64,000 nucleotides of DNA from Mycolicibacterium diernhoferi (lineage in GTDB: Bacteria; Actinomycetota; Actinomycetes; Mycobacteriales; Mycobacteriaceae), in NCBI RefSeq assembly GCF_019456655.1, contig NZ_CP080332.1, positions 992,001-1,056,000 on the forward strand, read 5' to 3'. Below the pieces are notes generated by a model that searched no databases, was not told the origin of the DNA, and saw only the letters and a list, made by a program, of their open reading frames with translations. Below are positions 19,012 through 26,645 of the stretch, one piece after another (positions within the stretch are counted from its first letter, which is position 1; each line of letters opens with the position of its first letter). The position numbers were made by a program, and so were the translations under genes.

Positions 19012-20444
19012 CTGAACGGTTTGCGTTCGTCGATGCGGCGGGAGGCCAGGCCGGCCGAACGCCACACCCGCGCGATCCAGTCCTCGTCCTCCTCGGTGAC
19101 CAGGTTGCCCATCATCCGCACCGCCACCTTCATCAGGAAGTGTGAGCGCATCGCCACCGGTCCGGCCGCGGGCAGGAACCTCGGCAGCGTCAGCAGCAAT
19201 GCCAGCCGGCGCGCCGCGGAGAACCCACGACCGTAGTGTTCGGTCAACACCGCAGGCCAGGACTCGGTCAGATCGCCGGAGCCCAGCAGCTGGGCGGCCA
19301 GCCGCCCGGTCTCCAGGCCGTAGTCGATGCCCTCGCCGTTGAGCGGGTTGACGCAGGCCGCGGCGTCGCCGATCAGCATCCAGTTCGGTCCGGACACCCC
19401 GGACACCGCGCCACCCATCGGCAGCAGGGCGGACAGACCGGCCCGGGGTTCGCCCTCGAAACCCCACTCATCGCGGCGCAGTCCGCAGTAGTAGGACATC
19501 AGTCGCGGCAGTCGGACCTCCGCGGGGCGTTTCGCGGTGGCCAGCGCGCCCACCCCGATGTTCACCTCGCCGTTGCCCAGCGGGAAGATCCAGCCGTACC
19601 CCGGCAGCACCTTGTTCTCCGGGGACCGCAATTCCAGGTGCGAGGTGATCCACGGTTCGTCGGCGCGCGGGGAGGCGATGTACCCGCGGATCGCGACGCC
19701 GTACACGGTCTCCTGATGCCAGGCCCGGCCCAGCGTGCGGCCCAGCGTGGAGCGGGCGCCGTCGGCGACGATCAGTTCGCCCACACCGACCTCGGAGCCG
19801 TCGTCGAGGATCAGTTCCGACACCCGGCCCGTCGAGTCATGGCGCACATCAACCACTTTGACCCCGAGCAGCATCTTGGCGCCGTCGTCGGCGGCGACCA
19901 TGCGGATCCGGTCGTCGAGTTCGGTGCGGGGGACCGCGCTGCTGTTCGGCGGGAACGACGGGCCCGGCCAGGGGATCTCCACATCGGCGCCGAACCCCGA
20001 CATCCGCAGACCGTGGTGACTGATTCGGCCGCTCAGCCAGTCCCCGAGTCCGAGTCGCTGCAGCTCGGAGATGGCGCGCGGGGTCAGACCGTCGCCGCAG
20101 GCCTTGTCCCGGGGGAACTGTGCGGAGTCGATGACGAGCACGTCGCGACCCGCACGTGTCGCCCATGCGGCCGCCGACGCACCCGCGGGTCCGGCACCGA
20201 CGACAACCACGTCTGCCTTGATCGTCCCCGAGTCGCTGCGCTCCTGCCCGCCGGTCTCATTCCCCGAGTCGCTGCGCTCCTGCCCGCCGGTCTCATTCCC
20301 CGAGTCGCTGCGCTCCTGCCCGCCGGTCTCATTCCCCGAGTCGCTGCGCTCCTGCCCGCCGGTCTCATTCCCCGAGTCGCTGCGCTCCTGCCCGCCGGTC
20401 TCATTCCCCGAGTCGCTGCGCTCCTGCCCGCCGGTGGTGTCCAC
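19008..20444 (-). CDS. menJ: Menaquinone reductase MenJ (geranylgeranyl-reductase family) with N-terminal repeat
   Basis: This FAD-dependent reductase of the geranylgeranyl-reductase family has the dinucleotide motif VVVVGAGPAGASAAAWA, PRDKACGDGLTPRA, and the flavin-binding LIGDAAACVNPLNGEGIDYG. It closely follows Rv0561c, known as MenJ, which hydrogenates the beta-isoprene unit of menaquinone-9. The only in-frame start I find before the Rossmann strand is the GTG at 20444, giving 478 residues. This means the protein begins VDTT and then carries six copies of GGQERSDSG in 12-residue units before the enzyme proper. TACTGT on the minus strand (20450-20455) fits a leaderless -10 for this GTG. 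The repeat-bearing N-terminus is absent from the M. tuberculosis protein as I recall it. Confidence 0.9.
   Translation of the reverse strand: MDTTGGQERSDSGNETGGQERSDSGNETGGQERSDSGNETGGQERSDSGNETGGQERSDSGNETGGQERSDSGTIKADVVVVGAGPAGASAAAWATRAGRDVLVIDSAQFPRDKACGDGLTPRAISELQRLGLGDWLSGRISHHGLRMSGFGADVEIPWPGPSFPPNSSAVPRTELDDRIRMVAADDGAKMLLGVKVVDVRHDSTGRVSELILDDGSEVGVGELIVADGARSTLGRTLGRAWHQETVYGVAIRGYIASPRADEPWITSHLELRSPENKVLPGYGWIFPLGNGEVNIGVGALATAKRPAEVRLPRLMSYYCGLRRDEWGFEGEPRAGLSALLPMGGAVSGVSGPNWMLIGDAAACVNPLNGEGIDYGLETGRLAAQLLGSGDLTESWPAVLTEHYGRGFSAARRLALLLTLPRFLPAAGPVAMRSHFLMKVAVRMMGNLVTEEDEDWIARVWRSAGLASRRIDERKPFS
20226..20435 (-). repeat. 36-nt tandem repeat (six copies, last partial) in the 5' end of menJ
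   Basis: Copies begin at 20226, 20262, 20298, 20334, 20370 and 20406 with an exact 36-nt period. The first five are essentially identical and the sixth diverges after 30 nt. Read on the minus strand in the menJ frame, each unit encodes GGQERSDSGNET. The unit length keeps the frame, so copy number can vary without breaking the gene. The array also lies just upstream of grcC1 on the other strand. Confidence 0.95.
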
Positions 20445-20449
20445 GCCAC

Positions 20450-20459
20450 ACAGTATGTT
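20450..20459. promoter_or_regulatory. Overlapping divergent -10 elements of menJ and grcC1
   Basis: The 21-nt gap between the GTG of menJ (20444) and the ATG of grcC1 (20466) contains TATGTT on the plus strand (20454-20459, exactly -12 to -7 for grcC1) and TACTGT on the minus strand (20455-20450, ending 5 nt before the menJ GTG). The two hexamers share 20454-20455, giving a bidirectional promoter with leaderless transcripts both ways. Upstream promoter contacts for grcC1 would fall in the repeat array. Confidence 0.5.
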
Positions 20460-20465
20460 GGACGA

Positions 20466-21473
20466 ATGAGGACACCGGCGAGCGTGGTGGCGGGAGTGGA
20501 CTTCGGGGATCCCGAATTCGCTGCTTCGGTACGCGACGGAGTGGCGCGCATCGAAGATCTGATGGCCACCGAGTTGGGCCGGGCCGACGAGTTGATGGCC
20601 GAGGCCGTCCAGCATCTGTTCCAGGCCGGCGGCAAGCGGTTCCGGCCGCTGTTCACCGTGCTGGCGGGCTCGCTGGGTCCCCGGCCCGAGGACGATGAGG
20701 TCACGATCGCCGGTGCGGTGATCGAACTCGTGCACCTGGCCACGCTGTACCACGATGACGTGATGGACGAGGCGCAGGTGCGCCGGGGCGCGGACAGCGC
20801 CAACGCCCGGTGGGGCAACAACATCGCGATCCTGGCCGGCGACTACCTGTTCGCCACGGCATCGCGACTGGTGTCCCGGCTCGGCCCGGACGCGGTGCGG
20901 GTGATCGCCGACACCTTCGCGCAGTTGGTGACCGGTCAGATGCGCGAAACCCGCGGCGCGGCCGAGCACACCGACGAGATCGAGCACTACCTCAAAGTCG
21001 TGTACGAGAAGACGGCCTGCCTCATCGAGGCGTCCGGCCGGTTCGGTGCGACCTTCTCCGGCGCCGGTGAAGAGCAGATCGAGCGCCTCGCCCGGCTCGG
21101 CGGCATCGTCGGGACCGCGTTCCAGATCTCCGACGACATCATCGATATCGACAGCGACCCGGATGAATCGGGCAAGGTGCCCGGCACCGACCTGCGCGAG
21201 GGCGTGCACACCCTGCCGGTGCTCTACGCGCTGCGCGAGTCCGGGCCCGACGCCGATCGGCTACGGGTGTTGCTGGCCCGGCCCATCGAGGATGACGACG
21301 AGGTCGCCGAGGCGCTGACGCTGCTGCGCCGGTCCCCGGGTATGGCGCGGGCCAAGGAAAAGGTGCGCGAGTATGCGGTGCGGGCCCGCGAGGAACTGGA
21401 CAACCTGCCGGCCGGGCCGGGCCGGGACGCGCTGGCCACGCTGGTGGACTACACCGTCACCCGGCACGGCTGA
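20466..21473 (+). CDS. grcC1: Long-chain polyprenyl diphosphate synthase (GrcC1-like)
   Basis: The 335-residue all-helical prenyltransferase has [10 protein letters not shown] for substrate binding, the first aspartate-rich motif DDVMD at residues 97-101 and the second in [11 protein letters not shown]. It elongates allylic diphosphates with isopentenyl diphosphate and, by position (Rv0562 equivalent, next to menJ), probably makes the side-chain precursor of menaquinone. Chain length depends on residues before the first motif (LATLYHDD), which favour a long product; this is inference. A TATGTT hexamer at -12 to -7 and the absence of a Shine-Dalgarno sequence suggest leaderless expression. Confidence 0.92.
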   Translation: MRTPASVVAGVDFGDPEFAASVRDGVARIEDLMATELGRADELMAEAVQHLFQAGGKRFRPLFTVLAGSLGPRPEDDEVTIAGAVIELVHLATLYHDDVMDEAQVRRGADSANARWGNNIAILAGDYLFATASRLVSRLGPDAVRVIADTFAQLVTGQMRETRGAAEHTDEIEHYLKVVYEKTACLIEASGRFGATFSGAGEEQIERLARLGGIVGTAFQISDDIIDIDSDPDESGKVPGTDLREGVHTLPVLYALRESGPDADRLRVLLARPIEDDDEVAEALTLLRRSPGMARAKEKVREYAVRAREELDNLPAGPGRDALATLVDYTVTRHG

Positions 21474-21555
21474 ACAGCCGCGCGTCCGGCGGCGTCGGAA
21501 CCCAGAGGGATGGTCGGGCGTTGGATCAGCAGAGACTTTTCGTAGGAGGAAGCTG

Positions 21556-22422
21556 ATGACCTGGCATCCCCATGCCAACCGGATGAAGACCTTCGCGCTG
21601 CTGGTCGGTATGTCGGCGCTGATCGTGTTCATCGGTTCGCTGTTCGGCAACCAGTCGATCCTGTGGCTGTCGGTGCTGTTCGCCGTCGGCATGAACGCGT
21701 ACGTCTACTTCAACAGCGACAAGATGGCGCTGCGCGCCATGCACGCCCAGCCCGTCACCGAGATGCAGGCCCCGGCGATGTACCGGATCGTGCGCGAGCT
21801 CGCGACCACCGCCCGCCAGCCGATGCCGCGGCTCTACATCAGCGACACCGCCGCGCCCAACGCATTCGCCACCGGCCGCAATCCGCGCAACGCCGCGGTG
21901 TGCTGCACCACCGGCATCCTGCAGATCCTCGACGAACGGGAACTGCGCGCGGTCCTGGGCCACGAGCTTTCCCACGTGTACAACCGCGACATCCTGATCT
22001 CCTGTGTGGCCGGCGCGCTGGCCTCGGTCATCACCGCCCTGGCCAATATCGCGATGTTCGCCTCGATGTTCGGCGGGAACCGCGAGGGTGGGGCGAATCC
22101 CTTTGCCATGCTGCTGGTTTCGCTGCTCGGGCCGATCGCGGCCACCGTGGTCAAGCTGGCGGTGTCGCGCTCGCGGGAGTATCAGGCCGACCAGTCCGGT
22201 GCCGAACTGACCGGCGATCCGCTGGCGTTGGCCAGCGCGCTGCGCAAGATCGCCTACGGCGTGCAGGCCGCGCCGCTGCCACCGGAGCCGCAACTGGCCG
22301 ATCAAGCCCACCTGATGATCGCCAACCCGTTCCGGGCCGGGGAGAAGATCGGCAAGCTGTTCTCCACCCACCCGCCGATCGAGGACCGTATCCGTCGCCT
22401 GGAGCAGATGGCCGGCCGGTGA
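21556..22422 (+). CDS. htpX: Membrane zinc metalloprotease HtpX
   Basis: HtpX is an M48 protease that degrades misfolded membrane proteins. The 288-residue protein has two N-terminal membrane helices (about 14-55), the zinc site HELSH at H136-H140 on the cytosolic side, two further hydrophobic segments (about 150-200), the third zinc ligand E208 in SREYQAD, and the late [14 protein letters not shown] block. The ATG at 21556 is preceded by AGGAGGA at 21544-21550, which decides the start. It is the Rv0563 equivalent, 82 nt after grcC1. Confidence 0.95.
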   Translation: MTWHPHANRMKTFALLVGMSALIVFIGSLFGNQSILWLSVLFAVGMNAYVYFNSDKMALRAMHAQPVTEMQAPAMYRIVRELATTARQPMPRLYISDTAAPNAFATGRNPRNAAVCCTTGILQILDERELRAVLGHELSHVYNRDILISCVAGALASVITALANIAMFASMFGGNREGGANPFAMLLVSLLGPIAATVVKLAVSRSREYQADQSGAELTGDPLALASALRKIAYGVQAAPLPPEPQLADQAHLMIANPFRAGEKIGKLFSTHPPIEDRIRRLEQMAGR

Positions 22423-22423
22423 A

Positions 22424-22745
22424 ATCGCGGCGTGGATCGTGCTGATCACTCGGTCCGGGTACTCGGTGAGGTCCAACCAGGTGAAGCGCAGCACCTGCCA
22501 CCCGTGCAGCACCAGGTAGTTCTGCCGACGTCGGTCCTTGGCGAACACGTCCGGGTCGGAGTGGAAGGCCCAGCCGTCGGCCTCCACCGCGACCTTCCCG
22601 GCGATGAACGCGACATCCACCAGGTGCGGCTGCGGGGCACCGTCACCTCGACGATGTCGGGCGCGAACCGGGTGAGCTGATACCCCCATGCCGCGGCCAA
22701 GCCAGTGGCCACGGCGGCGCCGCCATAGCTCCAGACCCCGGCGTC
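22424..22745 (-). pseudogene. Remnant of a DUF559 endonuclease-like gene
   Basis: One minus-strand frame (about 22745-22646) encodes GAAVATGLAAAWGY and LTRFAPDIVEVTVPR, typical of the first half of mycobacterial DUF559 proteins. A different frame (about 22635-22424) encodes the nuclease-like domain: VDVAFIAGKVAVEADGW, AFHSD, KDRRRQNYLVLHGW, QVLRFTW and PDRVISTIHAAI. The middle of the protein (roughly 100 or more residues) is missing, the frame shifts at the joint, and the end runs into htpX without its own stop. This is a decayed copy, distantly related to the intact AbiEi/DUF559 gene at 50762-51697. Confidence 0.65.
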
Positions 22746-22761
22746 CGGTTCCCCCACGGGT

Positions 22762-22811
22762 GATTTCGGCGCGCTGAGCCTACGCAATGTGAACGGGAGC
22801 GCGCCGAAATC
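22762..22811. repeat. 14-bp perfect inverted repeat upstream of a secreted-protein gene
   Basis: GATTTCGGCGCGCT (22762-22775) and AGCGCGCCGAAATC (22798-22811) pair perfectly with a 22-nt loop. It sits between the DUF559 remnant and the gene at 22834, about 10 nt before that gene's -10. It could be a repeat-family palindrome left with the remnant or a regulatory hairpin. Confidence 0.6.
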
Positions 22812-22833
22812 GCAGAGGGGTTAGGGTGGCGCA

Positions 22834-23370
22834 ATGCGCATGCGAGGTTTGCTCACGACTCTGGCGGCCGCCACCGCGATGAGCGCTCCGGCGATCGCCG
22901 CGGCTGAACCCGGACCGCCGCCACCGCCACCCCCGGGTCCGAACATCAACGCCTGGGAACTGGTGAAGCCGTCGGCCTACGCGGTCAACGACGGCAGCCT
23001 GTACGCCTTCACCACCCCGGGCGACATCACCTGCGTGATGAGCCGCGGGACGGGCGGCTACGGCTGCAGCGGCCCCTTCCCGGGAGCGCCCAACGGCGCC
23101 AACGTGGTCTCGGGCGGGCAGGCCGGTGCACCCGGTTTCGCATCCGCCGCCAACCCGATCTACGTCGGGGACAAGCCGCCTCAGCCGCTGCCGCCGAACT
23201 CGCGGATCAGCTTCCAGCACGTCAGCTGCGGCACCGACGGGGTGCTGACCTCGTGCCAGAACTCGTTCGATCAGTCCGGTTTCGTGATCGGCCCGGGCGG
23301 CAGTTACGTGCTCAACGCGACCAATCCGCTGCTGGACCGGCCCGAGGGACGCAACCCCTACTTCAACTGA
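22834..23370 (+). CDS. Secreted hypothetical protein, proline-rich N-terminus
   Basis: The 178-residue protein has a signal peptide ending near AIAAAEP (residues about 19-26), then a run of prolines and a globular part of about 140 residues with AFTTPGDITCVMSR, GYGCSGPFPGAPNG, FQHVSCGTDGVLTSC and a terminal LDRPEGRNPYFN. Four cysteines could make two disulfides. Proteins of this type, with an ITC...CSG core, recur in mycobacteria but I know no function. TAGGGT at 22822-22827 lies exactly at -12 to -7, so the mRNA is probably leaderless. Confidence 0.75.
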   Translation: MRMRGLLTTLAAATAMSAPAIAAAEPGPPPPPPPGPNINAWELVKPSAYAVNDGSLYAFTTPGDITCVMSRGTGGYGCSGPFPGAPNGANVVSGGQAGAPGFASAANPIYVGDKPPQPLPPNSRISFQHVSCGTDGVLTSCQNSFDQSGFVIGPGGSYVLNATNPLLDRPEGRNPYFN

Positions 23371-23376
23371 TCGGAC

Positions 23377-24402
23377 TCAGAAGCCGGCGCCGTGCACCTC
23401 GTGGCCGGGCTTCTCCAGCATGAGCCCGCGATAGGCGTCCTCGACGGTGCAGCCATGGTTGATGACGCCGTCGACCTCACGCGCGATCGGCATCGGGATG
23501 CCGTACTGCTCGGCGAATTCCATGATGACCGAGGCGGCCTTGACTCCCTCGGCGACCTGGTCCATGGCCGCGATGATCTCGTCGACCGTCTTGCCGGAGC
23601 CGAGCTGTTCGCCGACATGACGGTTGCGGCTGCGCTGGCTGGTGCAGGTGACGATCAGGTCGCCCATCCCGGCCAGACCGCCGAAGGTGTCCCGGTGCCC
23701 ACCCATCGCCACGCCGAGCTTGGACATCTCGGACACCGCGCGGGCCATCACCATGGCGCGGGTGTTCTCGCCGATGCCCAGCGAGTAGCCCATCCCCACC
23801 GCGATCGCGTAGACGTTCTTCAACGCGCCGGCCATCTCCACACCCACCACGTCGTCGGTGGTGTACGTGCGGAATCGCCTGGTGCGGAACAGGTCTGCCA
23901 GTTTGGCGGCCAGATGCTGATCGGGCATCGCCAACACGGCGGCGGCCGCGTAGCCCTCGGCGACCTCGCGGGCGATGTTCGGCCCGGCCAGGATGCCTGC
24001 CGGATGCCCGGGCAGCACCTCGTCGACGATCTGACTCATCCGCATGTTGGTGCCCTGCTCCAGGCCTTTGACCAGAGACACCACCGGCACCCACGGGCGC
24101 AGTTCGCGCGCGAGTTCCTCCAGCACGCCGCGAAACCCGTGCGAGGGCACGCCCATCACGATGACGTCGGCGCACTGGGCGGCCTCGCAGAAATCGGTGG
24201 TGGCCCGCAACGCCTCGGGCAACACGACCTCGTCGCCGAGATACCGCGAGTTGCGGTGGTTGTCGTTGATGTCCTTGGCGGTCTCCTCCGAGCGCACCCA
24301 TTGCAGTGTCGGTGTTCGTCGCGCACAGATGGTGGCGACGGTGGTGCCCCAGGATCCTCCGCCCAGGACGACGACGTTGGGTTCGCGTTGTGCAGGTGCC
24401 AT
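23377..24402 (-). CDS. gpsA: Glycerol-3-phosphate dehydrogenase [NAD(P)+]
   Basis: GpsA interconverts dihydroxyacetone phosphate and sn-glycerol-3-phosphate, the backbone of phospholipids. The 341-residue protein has the Rossmann motif VVVLGGGSWGTTVA, the substrate-binding GALKNVYAIAVGM with the catalytic lysine, and a terminal helical domain including CTSQRSRN. The ATG at 24402 is chosen over the longer frame because homologues start here and TACGCT on the minus strand (24409-24414) lies at -12 to -7. It is the Rv0564c equivalent, convergent with the secreted-protein gene (6-nt gap). Confidence 0.94.
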   Translation of the reverse strand: MAPAQREPNVVVLGGGSWGTTVATICARRTPTLQWVRSEETAKDINDNHRNSRYLGDEVVLPEALRATTDFCEAAQCADVIVMGVPSHGFRGVLEELARELRPWVPVVSLVKGLEQGTNMRMSQIVDEVLPGHPAGILAGPNIAREVAEGYAAAAVLAMPDQHLAAKLADLFRTRRFRTYTTDDVVGVEMAGALKNVYAIAVGMGYSLGIGENTRAMVMARAVSEMSKLGVAMGGHRDTFGGLAGMGDLIVTCTSQRSRNRHVGEQLGSGKTVDEIIAAMDQVAEGVKAASVIMEFAEQYGIPMPIAREVDGVINHGCTVEDAYRGLMLEKPGHEVHGAGF

Positions 24403-24925
24403 CCGGTCAGCGTATTGCCGCAGCCCTGCCGGTGACCGCAAGTTGCTGAACTGACGTGTACCCGTTCGATCACGATGCGCTGCTGAAACCCGGCCGCGGG
24501 CCGTCCGGGACCCGGGAAGAGCCCGCCGGGGGGCGCCTCCCAAGCGGATAAGTTAATAGGTATTTACCCGCGTCGAAGACCGCCGCGAAGTGTGCAGGCG
24601 GATTCCCCGAGCGCCGCGCGCGGCGCTGCGGTGGAACTCGCCCGCGACACGGAATGCGTCGTAAAAACCCTCGAAAACGCCATTCCGCGTGGCCCTGCGC
24701 GGGGTGCGCGGAGCAACCTGTCACGCCGCACCGTATCGGATAACGGCGTTCGCTGTAGGTGCTACGCTCCACACTCGATCTATGTGAATGGAAATTCTGC
24801 AAAACGTTGACGCCGGCGGAGCCGCGACGATACGGTGCCAAGCACTGCGAGTGTTCTGCCGGAGGTGCCGGGGCTCGGTATCGGGAGGGATCTACTTTGC
24901 CTGCTCTATCGCTGAGCGAGAGAGG
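24403..24925. promoter_or_regulatory. Divergent regulatory region between gpsA and the mce operon
   Basis: This 523-nt gap has no convincing gene. It holds the leaderless -10 of gpsA (24409-24414, minus), an imperfect inverted repeat around GGAATG/CATTCC at about 24650-24695, a weak -10-like TACGCT at 24763-24768, and the palindrome GTGAAT-GGAA-ATTC within 24781-24800. That 20-mer matches the site before the dual-TetR gene at 15 of 20 positions. Most of it is probably the promoter and long leader of the mce transcript. Confidence 0.5.
24781..24800. promoter_or_regulatory. Candidate TetR operator in front of the mce operon
   Basis: GTGAAT-GGAA-ATTCTG shares the GAAT-N4-ATTC core and 15 of 20 positions with the inverted repeat at 17627-17646. 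It lies 126 nt before the yrbEA start, just downstream of a -10-like hexamer, where a bound repressor would block transcription. Confidence 0.4.
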
Positions 24926-25786
24926 GTGACCACCTCGCGCGAGCGTCCGTCCAACGGGGGAGACGGACTCGGAGCGATCGGGGACTGGGCAACCGGGTAC
25001 ACCAAGCGCCATCCGATCGCCGCGCTGCAGACCGTCGGTGACCAGTTCGTGCTGGGGGTGCGCACCCTGCAGCACTTGTTCATCGATCTGTTCACGGGTC
25101 GGTTCCAGTGGCAGGAGTTCATCCGGCAGGGCGCGTTCATGGCCGGCACCGCCGTGGTGCCGACGGTGTTGGTGGCCTTGCCCATCGGGGTGACGCTGTC
25201 CATCCAGTTCGCTCTGCTGGCAGGCCAGGTCGGCGCCACCTCGCTCGCCGGTGCGGCCAGCGGGCTGGCGGTGATCCGGCAGGCCGCCTCGCTGACGGCG
25301 GCCATCCTGATGGCGGCCGCGGTGGGATCGGCCATCACCGCCGATCTCGGGTCCCGGACCATGCGCGAGGAGACCGACGCCATGGAAGTCATGGGCGTCT
25401 CGGTGATCCGGCGTCTGGTGGTGCCGCGGTTCGCCGCGGCCATCATGATCGGTGTCGCACTGACCGGCGTGGTCTGTTTCGTAGGCTTCCTGGCGAGCTT
25501 CCTGTTCAACGTGTACTTCCAGAACGGCGCACCTGGCAGTTTCGTGGCGACGTTCGCCTCGTTCGCCACCACCGGTGACCTGGTCGTCGCCCTCGTCAAG
25601 GCGGTGATCTTCGGTGCGATCGTGGCCGTGGTGGCCTGTCAGAAGGGGCTGTCCACTGCCGGCGGGCCCACCGGTGTCGCCAACTCGGTGAACGCGGCGG
25701 TGGTGGAGTCGATCCTGTTGTTGATGATCGTCAACGTCGTGATCAGCCAGCTCTACATCATGATGTTCCCGAGGGTCGGTCTCTGA
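24926..25786 (+). CDS. yrbEA: YrbE-type MlaE permease subunit A of the mce transporter
   Basis: The first permease of a Mce lipid-import system is an MlaE-family protein of 286 residues with five or six membrane helices. It has the family's coupling signature in the cytoplasmic loop, TMREETDAMEVMGVSVIRRL, and VVPRFAA. YrbEA and YrbEB form the membrane channel for the MceA-F tunnel and are energised by an MceG ATPase usually encoded elsewhere; none is in this window. The GTG at 24926 (AGAGAGG just upstream) gives the usual length. The frame is open further upstream to 24788 but that part lacks family similarity. The stop is 1 nt before yrbEB. Confidence 0.9.
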   Translation: MTTSRERPSNGGDGLGAIGDWATGYTKRHPIAALQTVGDQFVLGVRTLQHLFIDLFTGRFQWQEFIRQGAFMAGTAVVPTVLVALPIGVTLSIQFALLAGQVGATSLAGAASGLAVIRQAASLTAAILMAAAVGSAITADLGSRTMREETDAMEVMGVSVIRRLVVPRFAAAIMIGVALTGVVCFVGFLASFLFNVYFQNGAPGSFVATFASFATTGDLVVALVKAVIFGAIVAVVACQKGLSTAGGPTGVANSVNAAVVESILLLMIVNVVISQLYIMMFPRVGL

Positions 25787-25787
25787 C

Positions 25788-26645
25788 ATGGCCGCAACGA
25801 CATACGTGCCGAAGGCGCTCGCGCCCTGGGTTTCGCTCGGGCGCCGGCTGGCCATGCCGTTCGCCCGGCTCGGGCACATGGTGGTGTTCTTCGTCCGCGC
25901 CATCGCCGCGATCCCGTTGGTGCTGCGCCAATACCGCAAGGAATTCATCCGCCTGCTCTCGGATGTCACCTGGGGCAACGGATCTCTGGTCGTCGGCGGT
26001 GGCACCGTCGGCGTGGCGGTGGTGCTCGGCATCACCGTCGGCGCACTCGTCGGGATCGAGGGCTACAACTTCCTCGACCTGCTGGGGCTGGGGCCGGCCA
26101 CCGGCATCATCTCCTCCCTGGTGAACACCCGCGAATTGGCGCCCATCGCACTGTCACTGGCGTTCGCTACCCAGGCAGGCTGCCGGTTCACCGCGCAACT
26201 GGGCGCCATGCGTATCGCCGAGGAGATCGACGCGCTCAACGCGATCGCCATCCGGCCCATCCCGTACCTGGTGACCACCCGGCTGATGGCGGCCACCGTG
26301 GCCACCGTCCCGCTGTACGTGGCCTGCCTGGCGGTCAGCTACCTGACCACCCAGATCGTGGTCGCGGTGATCAGCGGTGGCGCCAACGGCTCCTACACGC
26401 ACTACTTCACCCTGATGCTGTCCGGGCAGGACATCCTCTACTCGTTGATCAAGGCCGTGATCTTCGTGTGGATCGCCTCGACGGTGCAGTGCTACTACGG
26501 GTTCTACGCCTCCGGTGGTCCGGTGGGCGTCGGTGTTGCGGCCGGGCACGCCATGCGCGCCAGCATCACCGTGGTGATCATCGTCAACATGCTGCTCACC
26601 ATGGCGCTGTGGTCGGTGGACTCCGGTGCAAGGTTCGGAGGGTAG
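25788..26645 (+). CDS. yrbEB: YrbE-type MlaE permease subunit B of the mce transporter
   Basis: The 285-residue second permease subunit has the coupling-loop signature AMRIAEEIDALNAIAIRPIP, the GLGPATGIISSLVNTRELAP stretch typical of YrbE B proteins, and a C-terminal GPVGVGVAAGHAMRAS block. Five or six hydrophobic segments are visible. It follows yrbEA by 1 nt and its stop codon touches the mceA start, showing one operon. Confidence 0.92.
   Translation: MAATTYVPKALAPWVSLGRRLAMPFARLGHMVVFFVRAIAAIPLVLRQYRKEFIRLLSDVTWGNGSLVVGGGTVGVAVVLGITVGALVGIEGYNFLDLLGLGPATGIISSLVNTRELAPIALSLAFATQAGCRFTAQLGAMRIAEEIDALNAIAIRPIPYLVTTRLMAATVATVPLYVACLAVSYLTTQIVVAVISGGANGSYTHYFTLMLSGQDILYSLIKAVIFVWIASTVQCYYGFYASGGPVGVGVAAGHAMRASITVVIIVNMLLTMALWSVDSGARFGG

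Noticed and set aside
20226..20435. Tandem repeats resembling a CRISPR array
   Set aside because: The 36-nt units are directly abutting with no spacers, keep the menJ frame and have no cas genes nearby.
19236..21473. A 745-residue plus-strand open frame
   Set aside because: It joins the antisense of menJ to the grcC1 frame; only the grcC1 part (from 20466) has family motifs and coding-type third positions.
24592..24810. A 72-codon plus-strand frame between gpsA and the mce operon
   Set aside because: Its composition is unlike neighbouring genes, with no ribosome-binding site and no recognisable domain; the region looks regulatory.
24788..24925. Longer N-terminus for yrbEA
   Set aside because: The extra 46 residues include several cysteines and lack YrbE similarity; the GTG at 24926 gives the family length and has AGAGAGG upstream.
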